DNA from: an uncultured Gammaproteobacteria bacterium
Lineage (GTDB): Bacteria; Pseudomonadota; Gammaproteobacteria; Pseudomonadales; Pseudohongiellaceae
DNA length: 37,193 bases
Assembly: GCA_903853385.1 (NCBI GenBank)
Contig: CAINTJ010000115.1
Coordinates: 1-37,193 of the forward strand
Direction of reading: 5' to 3'
Under the pieces are notes generated by a model. It did not search any database. It was not told where the DNA came from and saw only the letters and a program-made list of their open reading frames with translations. Within the stretch, counting starts at the first letter, position 1; each line of letters opens with the position of its first letter. This document shows positions 17,447 to 25,895 of this stretch, in pieces. Both the position numbers and the translations under genes were made by a program.

Positions 17447-18070
17447 TCAGTTCTGGGGCGCTTTATACCACGCCTGGTCAGTCACGATGGCTTGCAGCTT
17501 GACGTCCCAGGGGGCAATGGCGAGCGCTTCGACCCGCTGGCATGCGTGTGCCAGACCCAGCAGCAGCGGGCGCTTGCGGGCACTGTTGCGCAAGAAGGCA
17601 AAAGTATGATCGTAGAAACCCTTGCCCATGCCCAGCCGGTTGCAGTTGGCATCGAAGGCAACCAGAGGAAACAGCACCATGCTGAGCGCACGTGGCGGAC
17701 ACGCCTGCGCACGTACCGGCTCGGGGATGTTGAAACGATTGCGGGAAGGCAGAGCTTGCCGAGGCTGGTAGATGCGGCGGAAACTGAGCCGGTCGTGGCC
17801 AAACCTGCTCATAACCGGCAGATAACATTGTTTGCGGCGCCGCAGTGCTTCGGTCAGCAACAGGTGGGGAGAAATTTCTCCGTCGCGGGCAATGGTGAAA
17901 GTAATGCGGCGCGAGAAGCGGAACGCGTTGCTGGTAACGACTTGCCGATAGAGTGCAAGAGCGGCAGTACGTTGTTGCTGCGCAGTGAGGTTGCGGCGTT
18001 GTTGCCGCAGCTGCTGGCGCAGCAGTTTTTTGAGGGCTTGAATACCGGCAACTGCATCGTTGCTGGTCAT
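17447..18070 (-). CDS. ygfA: 5-formyltetrahydrofolate cyclo-ligase
   Basis: An ATP-dependent cytoplasmic enzyme converting 5-formyl-THF to 5,10-methenyl-THF. It has 207 residues. The N-terminal '[17 protein letters not shown]' is the usual lysine/arginine-rich start, and '[14 protein letters not shown]' (about 150-163) is the glycine-rich ATP/folate loop. It directly follows the 6S RNA gene, the conserved gammaproteobacterial order. The start codon lies only about 10 bases after the inferred 6S 3' stem, and the only good Shine-Dalgarno sequence (GGGGA, 18080-18084) is inside that stem, so translation may depend on opening or processing of the RNA. Confidence 0.93.
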   Translation of the reverse strand: MTSNDAVAGIQALKKLLRQQLRQQRRNLTAQQQRTAALALYRQVVTSNAFRFSRRITFTIARDGEISPHLLLTEALRRRKQCYLPVMSRFGHDRLSFRRIYQPRQALPSRNRFNIPEPVRAQACPPRALSMVLFPLVAFDANCNRLGMGKGFYDHTFAFLRNSARKRPLLLGLAHACQRVEALAIAPWDVKLQAIVTDQAWYKAPQN

Positions 18071-18076
18071 GAAATT

Positions 18077-18276
18077 GAATCCCCGGGGTACCGCTGTCGA
18101 AACAGTCCTGAACCGACAGGTTCAGGTGGTGGCCAGTCCGGCGCATCAGGCTTTCCATTGGCGGGACTCATAATGGTCTCGCTGAATGGCTGTGCACACC
18201 GCGCCTTTTGGGCTAAGCCTCCGGGTTTAAGATATCGGCTCAAGAACATTTTCAACTGGCAAATATCCCAGGGAGT
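18077..18276 (-). ncRNA. ssrS: 6S RNA
   Basis: A regulatory RNA of about 200 nt that binds sigma-70 RNA polymerase by mimicking an open promoter. The minus strand between zapA and ygfA, the standard place for ssrS, carries 'CCCTGGGATATTTGCCAGT' and 'TTGAGCCGATAT', close to known 6S sequences. The ends pair: TCCCTGGG (18267-18274) with CCCGGGGA (18080-18087), one wobble. Further in, GCCAGT (18255-18260) pairs with ACTGGC (18132-18137), leaving the long open region expected for the central bubble. Ends are estimates within a few bases. No covariance search was run. Confidence 0.88.
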
Positions 18277-18282
18277 GCTTGC

Positions 18283-18288
18283 ATTGTA
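18283..18288 (-). promoter_or_regulatory. -10 element of the 6S RNA promoter
   Basis: TACAAT on the minus strand ends 7 bases before the inferred 6S RNA start at about 18276. No good -35 box is seen; a weak TTCCAC lies at roughly the right distance. Confidence 0.5.
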
Positions 18289-18407
18289 CTCTTGCTGGTT
18301 GCGGGATGTGGAAAATATTTTTCTGCAAATGAAATAAATACTGTTCAAGTATTGGTGACAGCGTACGAGGAGTCTGTCAGGGAAATTCTGCAGATAAATG
18401 CCGGCAA

Positions 18408-18716
18408 TCAGATTTCGATCTGGAGTGCGGACTTGAGCGCAGTGTCGATTTTTTTCTCGAGTTGCTTTATGTCGCGCAGTGAAGCTGTCTCGCTGTTGTT
18501 GGCTTCGTGTGACAATTTCAGCATGTCGTGTGTGATGTTGAGTGCGGCCAATACCGCTATTTTCTCGTAGCCAAGCGAAGCGCTGCGACTGCGCATCTGC
18601 TCCATCTGCTGGTCAAGATAGCGCGCAGATTTGCGCAGTGATTCTTCTTCTTCAGGCGGACAGGCAATCTGGTAATCGCGGCCGAGAATGGAAATGGAGA
18701 TCGAGGGTGCGGCCAT
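18408..18716 (-). CDS. zapA: Cell division protein ZapA
   Basis: A small cytoplasmic protein that bundles FtsZ protofilaments at the division ring. It has 102 residues. The N-terminal 'SISILGRDYQIACPPEEEE.L' is the ZapA globular head, followed by a long helix ('ARYLDQQMEQMR', 'EKIAVLAALNI', 'LEKKIDTAL') that forms the coiled coil. Its start codon overlaps the stop of the upstream coiled-coil gene (TGATG), and the 6S RNA gene lies about 130 bases downstream. Confidence 0.95.
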   Translation of the reverse strand: MAAPSISISILGRDYQIACPPEEEESLRKSARYLDQQMEQMRSRSASLGYEKIAVLAALNITHDMLKLSHEANNSETASLRDIKQLEKKIDTALKSALQIEI

Positions 18717-18928
18717 CAGAGCTGTCCTTCTTCGAGGGATTTCAGACGGCGCAGCACTTTTTCCATCCGCACACGTGCTACTTGCTGGTTGCCGAGCAAG
18801 GTTTCTTTTTCGTGGCGCAGCTGGCTTTCGCGATCGCGTAGCAACTGGTTTTCCTTCTTCATGTCACCACAAAGGCGGATTAATTCATCCACCTTGTCTT
18901 CCAATGATTTAAAGTTGCTGCTGCTCAT
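18716..18928 (-). CDS. ZapB-like / TIGR02449 small coiled-coil protein
   Basis: A 70-residue, almost entirely helical protein: 'LEDKVDELIRLCGDMKKENQLLRDRESQL' and further heptads form one coiled coil. It matches the TIGR02449 family that sits directly before zapA in gammaproteobacteria and resembles ZapB, so a role in Z-ring organisation is likely but not shown. I chose the ATG at 18928 ('MSSSNFKSLEDKV') because the helix starts there; a start at 18961 would place the ATG over the -10 box of the promoter. The stop overlaps the zapA start by one base. Confidence 0.88.
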   Translation of the reverse strand: MSSSNFKSLEDKVDELIRLCGDMKKENQLLRDRESQLRHEKETLLGNQQVARVRMEKVLRRLKSLEEGQL

Positions 18929-18960
18929 GCGATACACGGGGTTGTGCCAAAGTCGGCGCA

Positions 18961-18989
18961 ACTATAAAACGCTGTAATAACAGGGTCAA
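18961..18989 (-). promoter_or_regulatory. Near-consensus sigma-70 promoter for the coiled-coil gene and zapA
   Basis: On the minus strand TTGACC (18984-18989) and TATAGT (18961-18966) are separated by exactly 17 bases. It lies about 35 bases before the ATG at 18928 and should drive both genes, with possible read-through into the 6S RNA and ygfA. Confidence 0.75.
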
Positions 18990-19099
18990 CGAAAGTATTT
19001 TTGCAGTGAAGTATCAGGATTTTGTGACGCTGTGCATGCAAGTGAGCAAACCCCGGTGACAGTGGTATCATCGTCGCGGATTTTTTTAAAGAGAGCGTC

Positions 19100-19687
19100 A
19101 TGACCCCAGATTACTCAATGATGCAGCAATTGCTGAGCACCACCTTGCCAGAGGCTACCCCGGCGGCATTGCACGGTTTGGTGGCCGGCCTGCTCAGCAG
19201 TGGCGCGCCCGATATAGACGAAGAAGACATCGCAACCCTGATGCAAACCCAATTGCCACCGGTGGTTGGTCAATTGGTCGCTATGCTGATCACCAGCACC
19301 CGCGACCAGTTGCAGGAATCCGATTTTTCGTTCCAGTTGCTGTTGCCGCAAGATGACGCGGCACTGGTGGAGCGTATTCAGGCCCTGGGTCACTGGTGTG
19401 AAAGCTACACGGCCGGTTTTGCCGCCGGCTTCATGCAGGCAGAAACCGCTCTCGGCAGCGAGGGCCGCGAAGCGCTCACGGATATTGCCCAGCTCGCTTC
19501 GTTGTCAGATGAAATCGACGACGATCTCGATGATGAAGAAAACGATTACATGGAACTGGTGGAATATGTACGCATGGCCGCGATTGCCCTGTTCCAGCAG
19601 TTGGCTGCGGCCGACGCCGATGCCAATGCGGGTGACGAAGCTGCCGCCTTCATGGCGCCCGACGATGAAGATCACCTGCTGCACTGA
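19100..19687 (+). CDS. ygfB: UPF0149 family protein (YgfB)
   Basis: A 195-residue acidic, mainly helical protein of the UPF0149/YgfB-YecA family. 'ALHGLVAGLLSSG' near residue 23, 'LGHWCESYTAGFAAGF' near 95-110 and the acidic 'DEIDDDLDDEENDYMELVEYVRMAAI' region near 140 are characteristic. In Pseudomonas, YgfB has been linked to beta-lactam resistance through AlpA/AmpDh3; whether that applies here is unknown. It is the first gene of the usual ygfB-pepP-ubiH order. A weak promoter with TATCAT (19066-19071) and GTGAGC (19042-19047), 18 bases apart, lies upstream. Confidence 0.9.
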   Translation: MTPDYSMMQQLLSTTLPEATPAALHGLVAGLLSSGAPDIDEEDIATLMQTQLPPVVGQLVAMLITSTRDQLQESDFSFQLLLPQDDAALVERIQALGHWCESYTAGFAAGFMQAETALGSEGREALTDIAQLASLSDEIDDDLDDEENDYMELVEYVRMAAIALFQQLAAADADANAGDEAAAFMAPDDEDHLLH

Positions 19688-19712
19688 TTAACTGTCTTGT
19701 CCGGACCTTCCC

Positions 19713-21038
19713 ATGCCCATAGCTCTGAAAGAATACCAGCAACGCCGTCAGGATCTGATGAATCACATGGAGCCCAACAGTATTGCGATACTGGCCAGTG
19801 CCAATCCCATCCTGCGCAATGGCGACAGTGAATACCGCTATCGCCAAAGCAGTGATCTGCATTATTTGTGCGGGTTCAATGAGCCACACAGTGTATTGGT
19901 GCTGATTCCCGGGCGTGAACAAGGCCAGTGCCTGCTGTTTTGCCAGGAGAAAGACCCGCTCAAGGAGCTGTGGAACGGTCGCCTGCTCGGGCCTGAGGAA
20001 GCCATCGTGCAGTTGGGAGTGGATGATGCATTTCCGGTTGCCGATATCGACGACATTCTGCCGGGACTGATCGAGGGGCGCGAGCGCGTCTATTACGCGA
20101 TGGGCAAGGATGAAAATTTCGATCATCGCGTAATGGAGTGGGTAAAAGTCGTTCGTAAAAAAGTGCGCAGTGGCGTGCATTCGCCGGGTGAATTCCTGGT
20201 GCTGGATCATCTGCTGCATGAGATGCGGCTTATCAAATCCAAAGCCGAGATAGAGCTGATGCGTGAATCAGGCCAGATCGCCGTGCGTGCCCACAAGCGT
20301 GCCATGCGGCTGTGTCAGGCCGGGTTGAATGAATACCAGATCGAAGCGGAATTCATGCATGAGTTTTTCCGGTCAGGCTGCCGGGCGCCCGCCTATACCT
20401 CCATTGTGGCCGGCGGCCATAATGCCTGTATCCTGCATTACAACGAAAACAACCAGGTGCTGCGCGACGGGGATCTGCTGCTGATCGATGCCGGCTGTGA
20501 ATTTGAACATTATGCTTCCGACATCACTCGCACGTTTCCGGTCAACGGCAAGTTTTCGCCCGAGCAGAAAGCCATTTATGAGCTGGTGCTGAAAGCGCAG
20601 TTGGATGCCATTGAGCAGGTGAAGCCGGGCAACCACTGGGATGATCCGCACAACACCACGGTCAAAGTGCTTACCGAGGGCCTGCTGGCCCTGGGCCTGT
20701 TGAGCGGCGAAGTTGGCGAGCTGATTGAAAGTGGTGCGTACAAGGATTTCTACATGCACCGTGCCGGCCATTGGCTGGGCATGGATGTGCATGATGTAGG
20801 TGATTACAAAATCGAAGGCAAGTGGCGGCAGCTTGAACCCGGCATGGTACTGACGGTGGAGCCCGGGCTGTATATCGCGCCCACCAACATGAAAGTGGAA
20901 GCGCGCTGGCGTGGCATTGGAGTCAGGATCGAGGATGATGTGGCGGTGACCCGCAATGGCTATGAGGTATTGACCACCGGCTTGGCCAAGACGGTGGCGG
21001 AGATTGAAAGTTTGATGGCTGCCAAAAACCTGTCGTGA
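19713..21038 (+). CDS. pepP: Xaa-Pro aminopeptidase II
   Basis: A metallopeptidase that removes the N-terminal residue from peptides with proline in second position. It has 441 residues, the same as E. coli PepP. The two-manganese site is complete: D259 ('DAGCE'), D270 ('SDITRTFP'), H353 ('GHWLGMDVHD'), E383 ('EPGLYI') and E407 ('RIEDD'). The N-terminal 'YQQRR..L' and 'ILASANP..RN.D..Y.YRQ.S.L.YL.GF' form the creatinase/prolidase N domain. It lies 25 bases after ygfB, and its stop overlaps the GTG start of ubiH. Confidence 0.97.
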   Translation: MPIALKEYQQRRQDLMNHMEPNSIAILASANPILRNGDSEYRYRQSSDLHYLCGFNEPHSVLVLIPGREQGQCLLFCQEKDPLKELWNGRLLGPEEAIVQLGVDDAFPVADIDDILPGLIEGRERVYYAMGKDENFDHRVMEWVKVVRKKVRSGVHSPGEFLVLDHLLHEMRLIKSKAEIELMRESGQIAVRAHKRAMRLCQAGLNEYQIEAEFMHEFFRSGCRAPAYTSIVAGGHNACILHYNENNQVLRDGDLLLIDAGCEFEHYASDITRTFPVNGKFSPEQKAIYELVLKAQLDAIEQVKPGNHWDDPHNTTVKVLTEGLLALGLLSGEVGELIESGAYKDFYMHRAGHWLGMDVHDVGDYKIEGKWRQLEPGMVLTVEPGLYIAPTNMKVEARWRGIGVRIEDDVAVTRNGYEVLTTGLAKTVAEIESLMAAKNLS

Positions 21039-22282
21039 TCAACCAGACCCCACAACACGATCATTACGATGTCGTCATCATCGGCGCAGGCATGGTGGGA
21101 GCGACGCTGGCTTGTGCCCTGACGCATCAGCTGACTGATCCCGGCAAGATCCTGCTGGTGGAAGCGAGCCTGATTCACACCGGCAAAGCAGCGCAGCCGG
21201 GTTTGGATGCGCGCAGGCCCGTGTTGTCGGCCAGCAGTGTCGATTACTTGCGCACGCTTGTGCTGTGGCAGGCGATGCAAGCGGCGGCGACTCCGATTCA
21301 TCACATCCAGGTGTCGGACCAGGGACATTTTGGTGGCGTGCACATGCAGGGCAGTGATGCCCGGGTGGAAGCGCTTGGGCATGTGGTGGAAAATCCGGTG
21401 ATCGGCCAGGCCTTGAATCAGGCGTTGCTGGACAGTGCTGCCATTGAGCTATGTTGTCCGGTGCAGGTAACTGCGGTCAAGCCGCAGCCGGGGAGTATGC
21501 TGCTGTCACTGCAGGCAGATGACAAGGTTTACAGTATTAGTGCAGCTCTGGTGGTGTTGGCTGAGGGTGGCCGTTCGGGCTTGATGCAGCAACTGGGCAT
21601 TCATATCAACTCGCACAGTTATGGCCAGAGTGCGGTGATCGCCAATTTGGCCATGTTGCAGCCGCATCAGCACATTGCTTATGAACGCTTCACTGGCAAA
21701 GGGCCACTGGCACTGTTGCCACTGACAACCCATGCCGGCGCGCAGCGGATGGCACTGGTGTGGACGCATCCGCAAGACGAAATTGCCAGTGTTATGGCGT
21801 TGTCGGATGCTGATTTCATCGCACGCCTGCAAGCTGATTGCGGCCAGGCGGCCGGCCAGATCCTGCAAGTGGGCAAACGCGCGGTGTTCCCGCTCACGCT
21901 GCAAGTGGCAGAAGAACAATTCCGGCCGCGTCTGGCGCTGCTCGGCAATGTGGCGCATACGCTGCATCCGGTGGCAGGGCAGGGCTTCAATCTGGCGCTG
22001 CGCGATGCAATGGCACTGGCTGCCAATGTGCGGCAGTCACTGCAAGCCCGGCAGGATCCCGGCAGTGTGCTTCGGTTGCAGGCCTGGTGGGAAGTGGTGC
22101 AAAAGGACCAGTTGCGCACGATTACCTTCAGCGATGTGATGACCCGCTTGTTTTCCACCAACAACACGGCGATGGCTGTGCTGCGCAAGCTTGGCATGAT
22201 CGGAATCGAACTGTTGCCGCCGGTAAAACAACATCTCGCCCGCCAGGCCATGGGCTATCAGTCCCCGGCGGTGCGTTTGTGA
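21035..22282 (+). CDS. ubiH: UbiH-type FAD-dependent ubiquinone hydroxylase
   Basis: A flavoprotein monooxygenase of the UbiH/UbiI/UbiF group hydroxylating the ubiquinone ring on the inner membrane. It has 415 residues. The dinucleotide loop 'VVIIGAGMVGATLA' (about 13-26), the 'LVVLAEGGRS' DG-like motif near 175, and 'GNVAHTLHPVAGQGFNLALRDA' near 308-329 for FAD ribose binding are visible. It starts at GTG, overlapping the pepP stop as GTGA, which implies coupled translation. The usual next gene, ubiI, is absent here. The position hydroxylated is inferred from gene order. Confidence 0.92.
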   Translation: MINQTPQHDHYDVVIIGAGMVGATLACALTHQLTDPGKILLVEASLIHTGKAAQPGLDARRPVLSASSVDYLRTLVLWQAMQAAATPIHHIQVSDQGHFGGVHMQGSDARVEALGHVVENPVIGQALNQALLDSAAIELCCPVQVTAVKPQPGSMLLSLQADDKVYSISAALVVLAEGGRSGLMQQLGIHINSHSYGQSAVIANLAMLQPHQHIAYERFTGKGPLALLPLTTHAGAQRMALVWTHPQDEIASVMALSDADFIARLQADCGQAAGQILQVGKRAVFPLTLQVAEEQFRPRLALLGNVAHTLHPVAGQGFNLALRDAMALAANVRQSLQARQDPGSVLRLQAWWEVVQKDQLRTITFSDVMTRLFSTNNTAMAVLRKLGMIGIELLPPVKQHLARQAMGYQSPAVRL

Positions 22283-22298
22283 TGAGTGGCCGGTGTTG

Positions 22299-22679
22299 AT
22301 GACTCTTGTGCCAGACAACCTGCTCGCGGCGATGCAGCAGCTGGAGCAGCAGTTGTTGCACACGGATTTCAGCCAGGCCCGGCAGCAGCTCGACAGCTTG
22401 CTGGCGACAGATTTCCAGGAAGTATCGGCCGCCGGCCAGGTCACTACCCGCCAGCAAGTGATCAACTGGCTGTTGCAGAAGGATCCGACCCATCGTTGGC
22501 AGTTCAGCCAGTGGCAGCTTAGTGAGCTGGCACCGGCAGTGCGGCTGTTGCGATATCACGCGGTGCAAAGCGTGCCCCCCTCGCACAGCAAAGGCGCGCT
22601 GCATGTATCACTGTGGTGTTTCAGCAGCGAGCAGCAAGCCTGGCAGTTGCGCTTCCACCAGTCTTCCAAGGCAAGTTAG
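22299..22679 (+). CDS. NTF2/DUF4440-like small protein
   Basis: A 126-residue soluble protein starting at the ATG at 22299; in-frame GTG (22293) and TTG (22296) codons just upstream are alternatives. The run 'LLAAMQQLEQQLLHTDFSQARQQLDSLLATDFQEVSAAGQ' followed by 'TRQQVINWLL' and later beta-strand-like segments fits the NTF2/DUF4440 fold, a cone-shaped barrel used by many unrelated enzymes and binding proteins. No catalytic residues are evident. It begins 16 bases after ubiH, so co-transcription is likely, although no functional link to ubiquinone synthesis is shown. Confidence 0.75.
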   Translation: MTLVPDNLLAAMQQLEQQLLHTDFSQARQQLDSLLATDFQEVSAAGQVTTRQQVINWLLQKDPTHRWQFSQWQLSELAPAVRLLRYHAVQSVPPSHSKGALHVSLWCFSSEQQAWQLRFHQSSKAS

Positions 22680-22724
22680 TGGACTCCCGCCCATCCCGGC
22701 AGCAAGCAGACGAGTATCGGCTCC

Positions 22725-23966
22725 ATGGATAATCTGACCCATAGTTTGCTAGGCGCGCTGGTGGGGGAAGCCGCAGCCCGCTTCCTTCCGGCCGGCAAGT
22801 CGGTGCTACCGCAGGCAACGCGCCGTAATCTGTTCGTGGCGTTGATGGTGGTGGGCAGCAATCTGCCTGATCTGGATTTGCTCTATACCAGCTACGCGGG
22901 CGGTAAGCTGGACTATCTGCTGCATCACCGTGGTTATACGCATACTGTGTTGGGTGCTGTGGCGGGAGCGGCGCTGATGTTGTTCGTCACGCTGGTGTGG
23001 TTGTACCGGCGCCGCTTGCCGACTTCAGCCAGGGACCGACTGGCACTGGCGGCGCTGGCGCTACTGGCCCCGCTCTTGCACATCGCCATGGATGCCGCCA
23101 ACAGCTACGGGGTGCACCCGTTCTGGCCCTTCAACAATGACTGGCTGTACGGGGATTCGATTTTCATCATTGAGCCACTGTTCTGGGCCACGGCAGCCCC
23201 GCTGGTGTTTCTGCTGCGCAGCCGTTTCGCGCGCATGCTGGTGGTGTTGATATTGAGCCTGGGCATTGTGCTCAGTAGCGGCACCGGCCTGGTGCCGCTG
23301 CCGATGACCGCTGGCCTGGTGTTACTGACGCTCGCGCTGCTGTGGGTGGGTTGGCGCCACAGTGGCCGGCGTGCAGTCCTGGCCGGGCTCACAGCTGCAG
23401 CAGGCGTGTTCTGCATGTTCGTGCTGGCCAGTCACCTGGCCTACCGGCAGGTGACAGCCATGGTTACCGCGCAATTTCCCAATGCCGTCTTGCTGGATCG
23501 GGTGCTGACCCCGATGCCGGTTAATCCGCTGTGCTGGGAAACCATTCTGGTGCAGCTGGATCAGGACCAATACAGCTTGCGGCGCGCGATCTTTGCACTG
23601 GCACCTGCCTGGTTTCCGGCCGCGCGCTGCCCGGCCCTCAACATGAAGCGTGCGACCACGGCAGTGCTGGCTGCGGTTGATGCCACTGACAGCGATGCAC
23701 TGCGCTGGTATGGGGAAACCACCATGTCACGTGCCGAGCTGCAGTCGGTTGCCAGGGACAACTGCGAGGCAGCCGCGTTCACCCGCTTTGCCCGGGCGCT
23801 GTTTATCAGCCGGCGCGAGCAGCACTGGCTGATCGGCGATCTGCGCTTCGATCGTGAGCCGGGATTGGGACTGGCCGAGTTTGAGCTCACCGCCAATCCG
23901 GCCAGCTGTCCGCACAACCTGCCGCGGTGGACGCCGCCCCGCAGCGATGTGCTGGGCACGCACTGA
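22725..23966 (+). CDS. YdjM/DUF457-type membrane metal-dependent hydrolase
   Basis: A 413-residue inner-membrane protein. The family metal-binding pattern is present: 'MDNLTHSLLGA' with H6, 'GSNLPDLDLL' with D49 and D51, 'HHRGYTHT' at 67-74, and 'HIAMDAANSYG' near 125. Six or more hydrophobic segments follow between about 75 and 245, and the last 160 residues form a soluble tail. The family (including LexA-regulated YdjM of E. coli) is annotated as putative hydrolases; the true substrate is unknown. Forty-five bases separate it from the preceding gene, so it may belong to the same transcript. Confidence 0.85.
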   Translation: MDNLTHSLLGALVGEAAARFLPAGKSVLPQATRRNLFVALMVVGSNLPDLDLLYTSYAGGKLDYLLHHRGYTHTVLGAVAGAALMLFVTLVWLYRRRLPTSARDRLALAALALLAPLLHIAMDAANSYGVHPFWPFNNDWLYGDSIFIIEPLFWATAAPLVFLLRSRFARMLVVLILSLGIVLSSGTGLVPLPMTAGLVLLTLALLWVGWRHSGRRAVLAGLTAAAGVFCMFVLASHLAYRQVTAMVTAQFPNAVLLDRVLTPMPVNPLCWETILVQLDQDQYSLRRAIFALAPAWFPAARCPALNMKRATTAVLAAVDATDSDALRWYGETTMSRAELQSVARDNCEAAAFTRFARALFISRREQHWLIGDLRFDREPGLGLAEFELTANPASCPHNLPRWTPPRSDVLGTH

Positions 23967-24090
23967 TCCGCCCTGCCGGCACGCCAGTGCTGCCTGTCTT
24001 CACCAGTGATGCAAGTGGATGGGACTGGCTGGCGTAAAGATGCGTATCAGTTAATGGCGGTCGTGAATACTGCGCAGCGTAAGTCGATCG

Positions 24091-24228
24091 ATGTCAATCA
24101 TGTCCACGGTGGTGGCGGGCAAAGCAATTGCCGATACCGGCGAGGCCATTGCTTCCTTGTTGCTCAGCAACAACCTGATTACTGACAAGCAATTGCTGAA
24201 ACACTTTATGGTGCAGTTACCAGCGTGA
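24091..24228 (+). CDS. Possible small ORF (45 residues)
   Basis: An open frame 'MSIMSTVVAGKAIADTGEAI...' ending at 24226-24228 sits in the 240-base gap between convergent genes and overlaps the last 23 bases of the 5'-nucleotidase gene. It has an internal ATG at 24100 and protein-like composition but a poor ribosome binding site and no family I recognise. It may be a small gene, a relic, or chance. The rest of 23967-24090 shows nothing recognisable. Confidence 0.25.
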   Translation: MSIMSTVVAGKAIADTGEAIASLLLSNNLITDKQLLKHFMVQLPA

Positions 24229-25870
24229 TGCGGCCGGTTGATGGCGGTATGAAGGGCTGGTGGCTGCCGATATGGGCTTCCAGCGCGTCCACATCATTGC
24301 CGGCTTTGGTGACGTCTCTGGCGGCGGCAAATACTGTGAAGCCATCACCGCCGGCCACCATGAAATCATTGGTGGCAACCCGATAGTTGCGCTCAGGCTG
24401 CAGAGCCTCCCCGTTGATGCGGACCGAACCCGGGACCAGTTCGGCGCCGTCGGGGCCGGACAGGCGCCACTGGAAGCTGAAGCCCTCACTCACATGCAGG
24501 ATGCGGCGCTGCCCGCCGGCAAACTGCTGGCGCAGCACGGCTTCAATATCGGCGCCAGTCATGGTCAGCACGGTCAGCTCATTGCCAAAGGGTTGAACTT
24601 TGAACAGATCGGCAAAGCGTACTGGTCCGGCAGTAGTCAATTCACTACGGACACCACCAGGGATCATGAAGGCTGCATCAACAAGCTGCCCGCTATTGCG
24701 TGCGGCAGCGGTCCGCATGGCATCGGCAATGACATTGCCCATCACGTTTTCACCGGCCGCAGTCAAGGCCGTGGTCAAGGGCGCGGTGATCACGCCGACC
24801 AGGCGTTGCAGCAGCGGCTGGAGCAGCACCTGGTAGCGGGCGATCAGCCGGATCATGGCCGGGTCTTCAGCGACGCTAGCTGTGGCCACTACCAGTGTCT
24901 CGGCGCTGGCAGCCACAACATCCCCGCTTTTGCGATCAAGCGTGAGTGAGATGTCGCTGAGCTGGGTGCCATAATGGTTGGCAGAAGTCAGCAACATGCC
25001 ATCCACCTTGCAGTTGTAGGCGCGATGCGTGTGGCCGCTGATCACTACATCCACGGCTTTGTCCAGCTTGGGCAGAATTCTGGTGATGGCGCCGCTCAGG
25101 CTGGTGCAATCATCGGGACCATTGCGGGTGAAACCGCCCTGGTGCAGCAATACCACCAGGGCTTCGATGCCTTCGGCACGCAGCGCGGCCACTTCGCTGT
25201 TGATGGTGGTGGCTTCGTCGAGAAAATGCAGCCCGCTGCGCGCAAAAGGCGTCAGCATGGTCGGGGTTTCGTGCAGCACCACGCCGATGAAGCCAATGCG
25301 GATGCCGTCAAACTCGCGAATGGCATGGGCCGGGAAAATCGGCCGGCCAGTACTGTCGTCGATAATATTGGCGGCCAGATACTGAAAGCTGGCGCCCTTG
25401 AACGGTGCTGGCCCCTGGCAACCGGTTTGCGGATGACAGCCCCCGTTTTGCATGCGCTGCAATTCCTGCATACCCTTGTCGAGTTCATGATTGCCAACCG
25501 CTGACAGCGATAGCCCAAGTCTGGAAAGAGCTTCAATGGTGGGCTCGTCGTGGAAGCGGGACGACAACAACGGACTGGCGCCAATGAGATCGCCAGCGCC
25601 GACTATCAGCGAATTGCGATGACCGGCTGCGCGTTGTTTGACCAGCGTGGCGAGCCGCGCGATGCCACCGCTGGCGATCGGATGCTGATCGTCTGCCGAC
25701 AACGGCAGTTCAAAGACGGGCGCTTCCAGTGAGCCGTGAAAATCATTGAGGGCCAGTAACTGGACTGCCACGGTAGCACTGGCCTTGTGCTCATTGACTG
25801 CGACGCTGCTGCAAGCACTCAGCAACAGTGTCAATACGAATGTAAGGCCAGGCAGTTTCAGCAGGTACAT
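24206..25870 (-). CDS. 5'-nucleotidase/UshA-family lipoprotein
   Basis: A 554-residue exported metallophosphatase. The N-terminus has a lipoprotein signal with lipobox 'LLSAC' (Cys20). The calcineurin-like metal motifs follow: 'LNDFHGSLE' near 40, 'GAGDLIGASPLLS' near 90, 'VGNHELDKG' near 125 and 'ISGHTHRAYNC' near 280. The C-terminal 5'-nucleotidase domain shows 'NVMGNVIADAMR', 'IPGGVRSEL', 'FGNELTVLTMTG' and 'VATNDFMVAGGDGFTVF'. Such enzymes hydrolyse nucleotides in the periplasm to salvage nucleosides and phosphate; the exact substrate is unknown. I chose the ATG at 25870; a TTG two codons earlier is possible. It is the last of six minus-strand genes and starts 25 bases after the ParA-like gene. 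Confidence 0.92.
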   Translation of the reverse strand: MYLLKLPGLTFVLTLLLSACSSVAVNEHKASATVAVQLLALNDFHGSLEAPVFELPLSADDQHPIASGGIARLATLVKQRAAGHRNSLIVGAGDLIGASPLLSSRFHDEPTIEALSRLGLSLSAVGNHELDKGMQELQRMQNGGCHPQTGCQGPAPFKGASFQYLAANIIDDSTGRPIFPAHAIREFDGIRIGFIGVVLHETPTMLTPFARSGLHFLDEATTINSEVAALRAEGIEALVVLLHQGGFTRNGPDDCTSLSGAITRILPKLDKAVDVVISGHTHRAYNCKVDGMLLTSANHYGTQLSDISLTLDRKSGDVVAASAETLVVATASVAEDPAMIRLIARYQVLLQPLLQRLVGVITAPLTTALTAAGENVMGNVIADAMRTAAARNSGQLVDAAFMIPGGVRSELTTAGPVRFADLFKVQPFGNELTVLTMTGADIEAVLRQQFAGGQRRILHVSEGFSFQWRLSGPDGAELVPGSVRINGEALQPERNYRVATNDFMVAGGDGFTVFAAARDVTKAGNDVDALEAHIGSHQPFIPPSTGRITLVTAP

Positions 25871-25895
25871 TAGCAACTCAAGGAAAACACAACTG

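Noticed and set aside
16753-18337. Plus-strand frames opposite rpiA and ygfA
   Set aside because: Shadow frames of conserved genes, and one runs through the 6S RNA gene.
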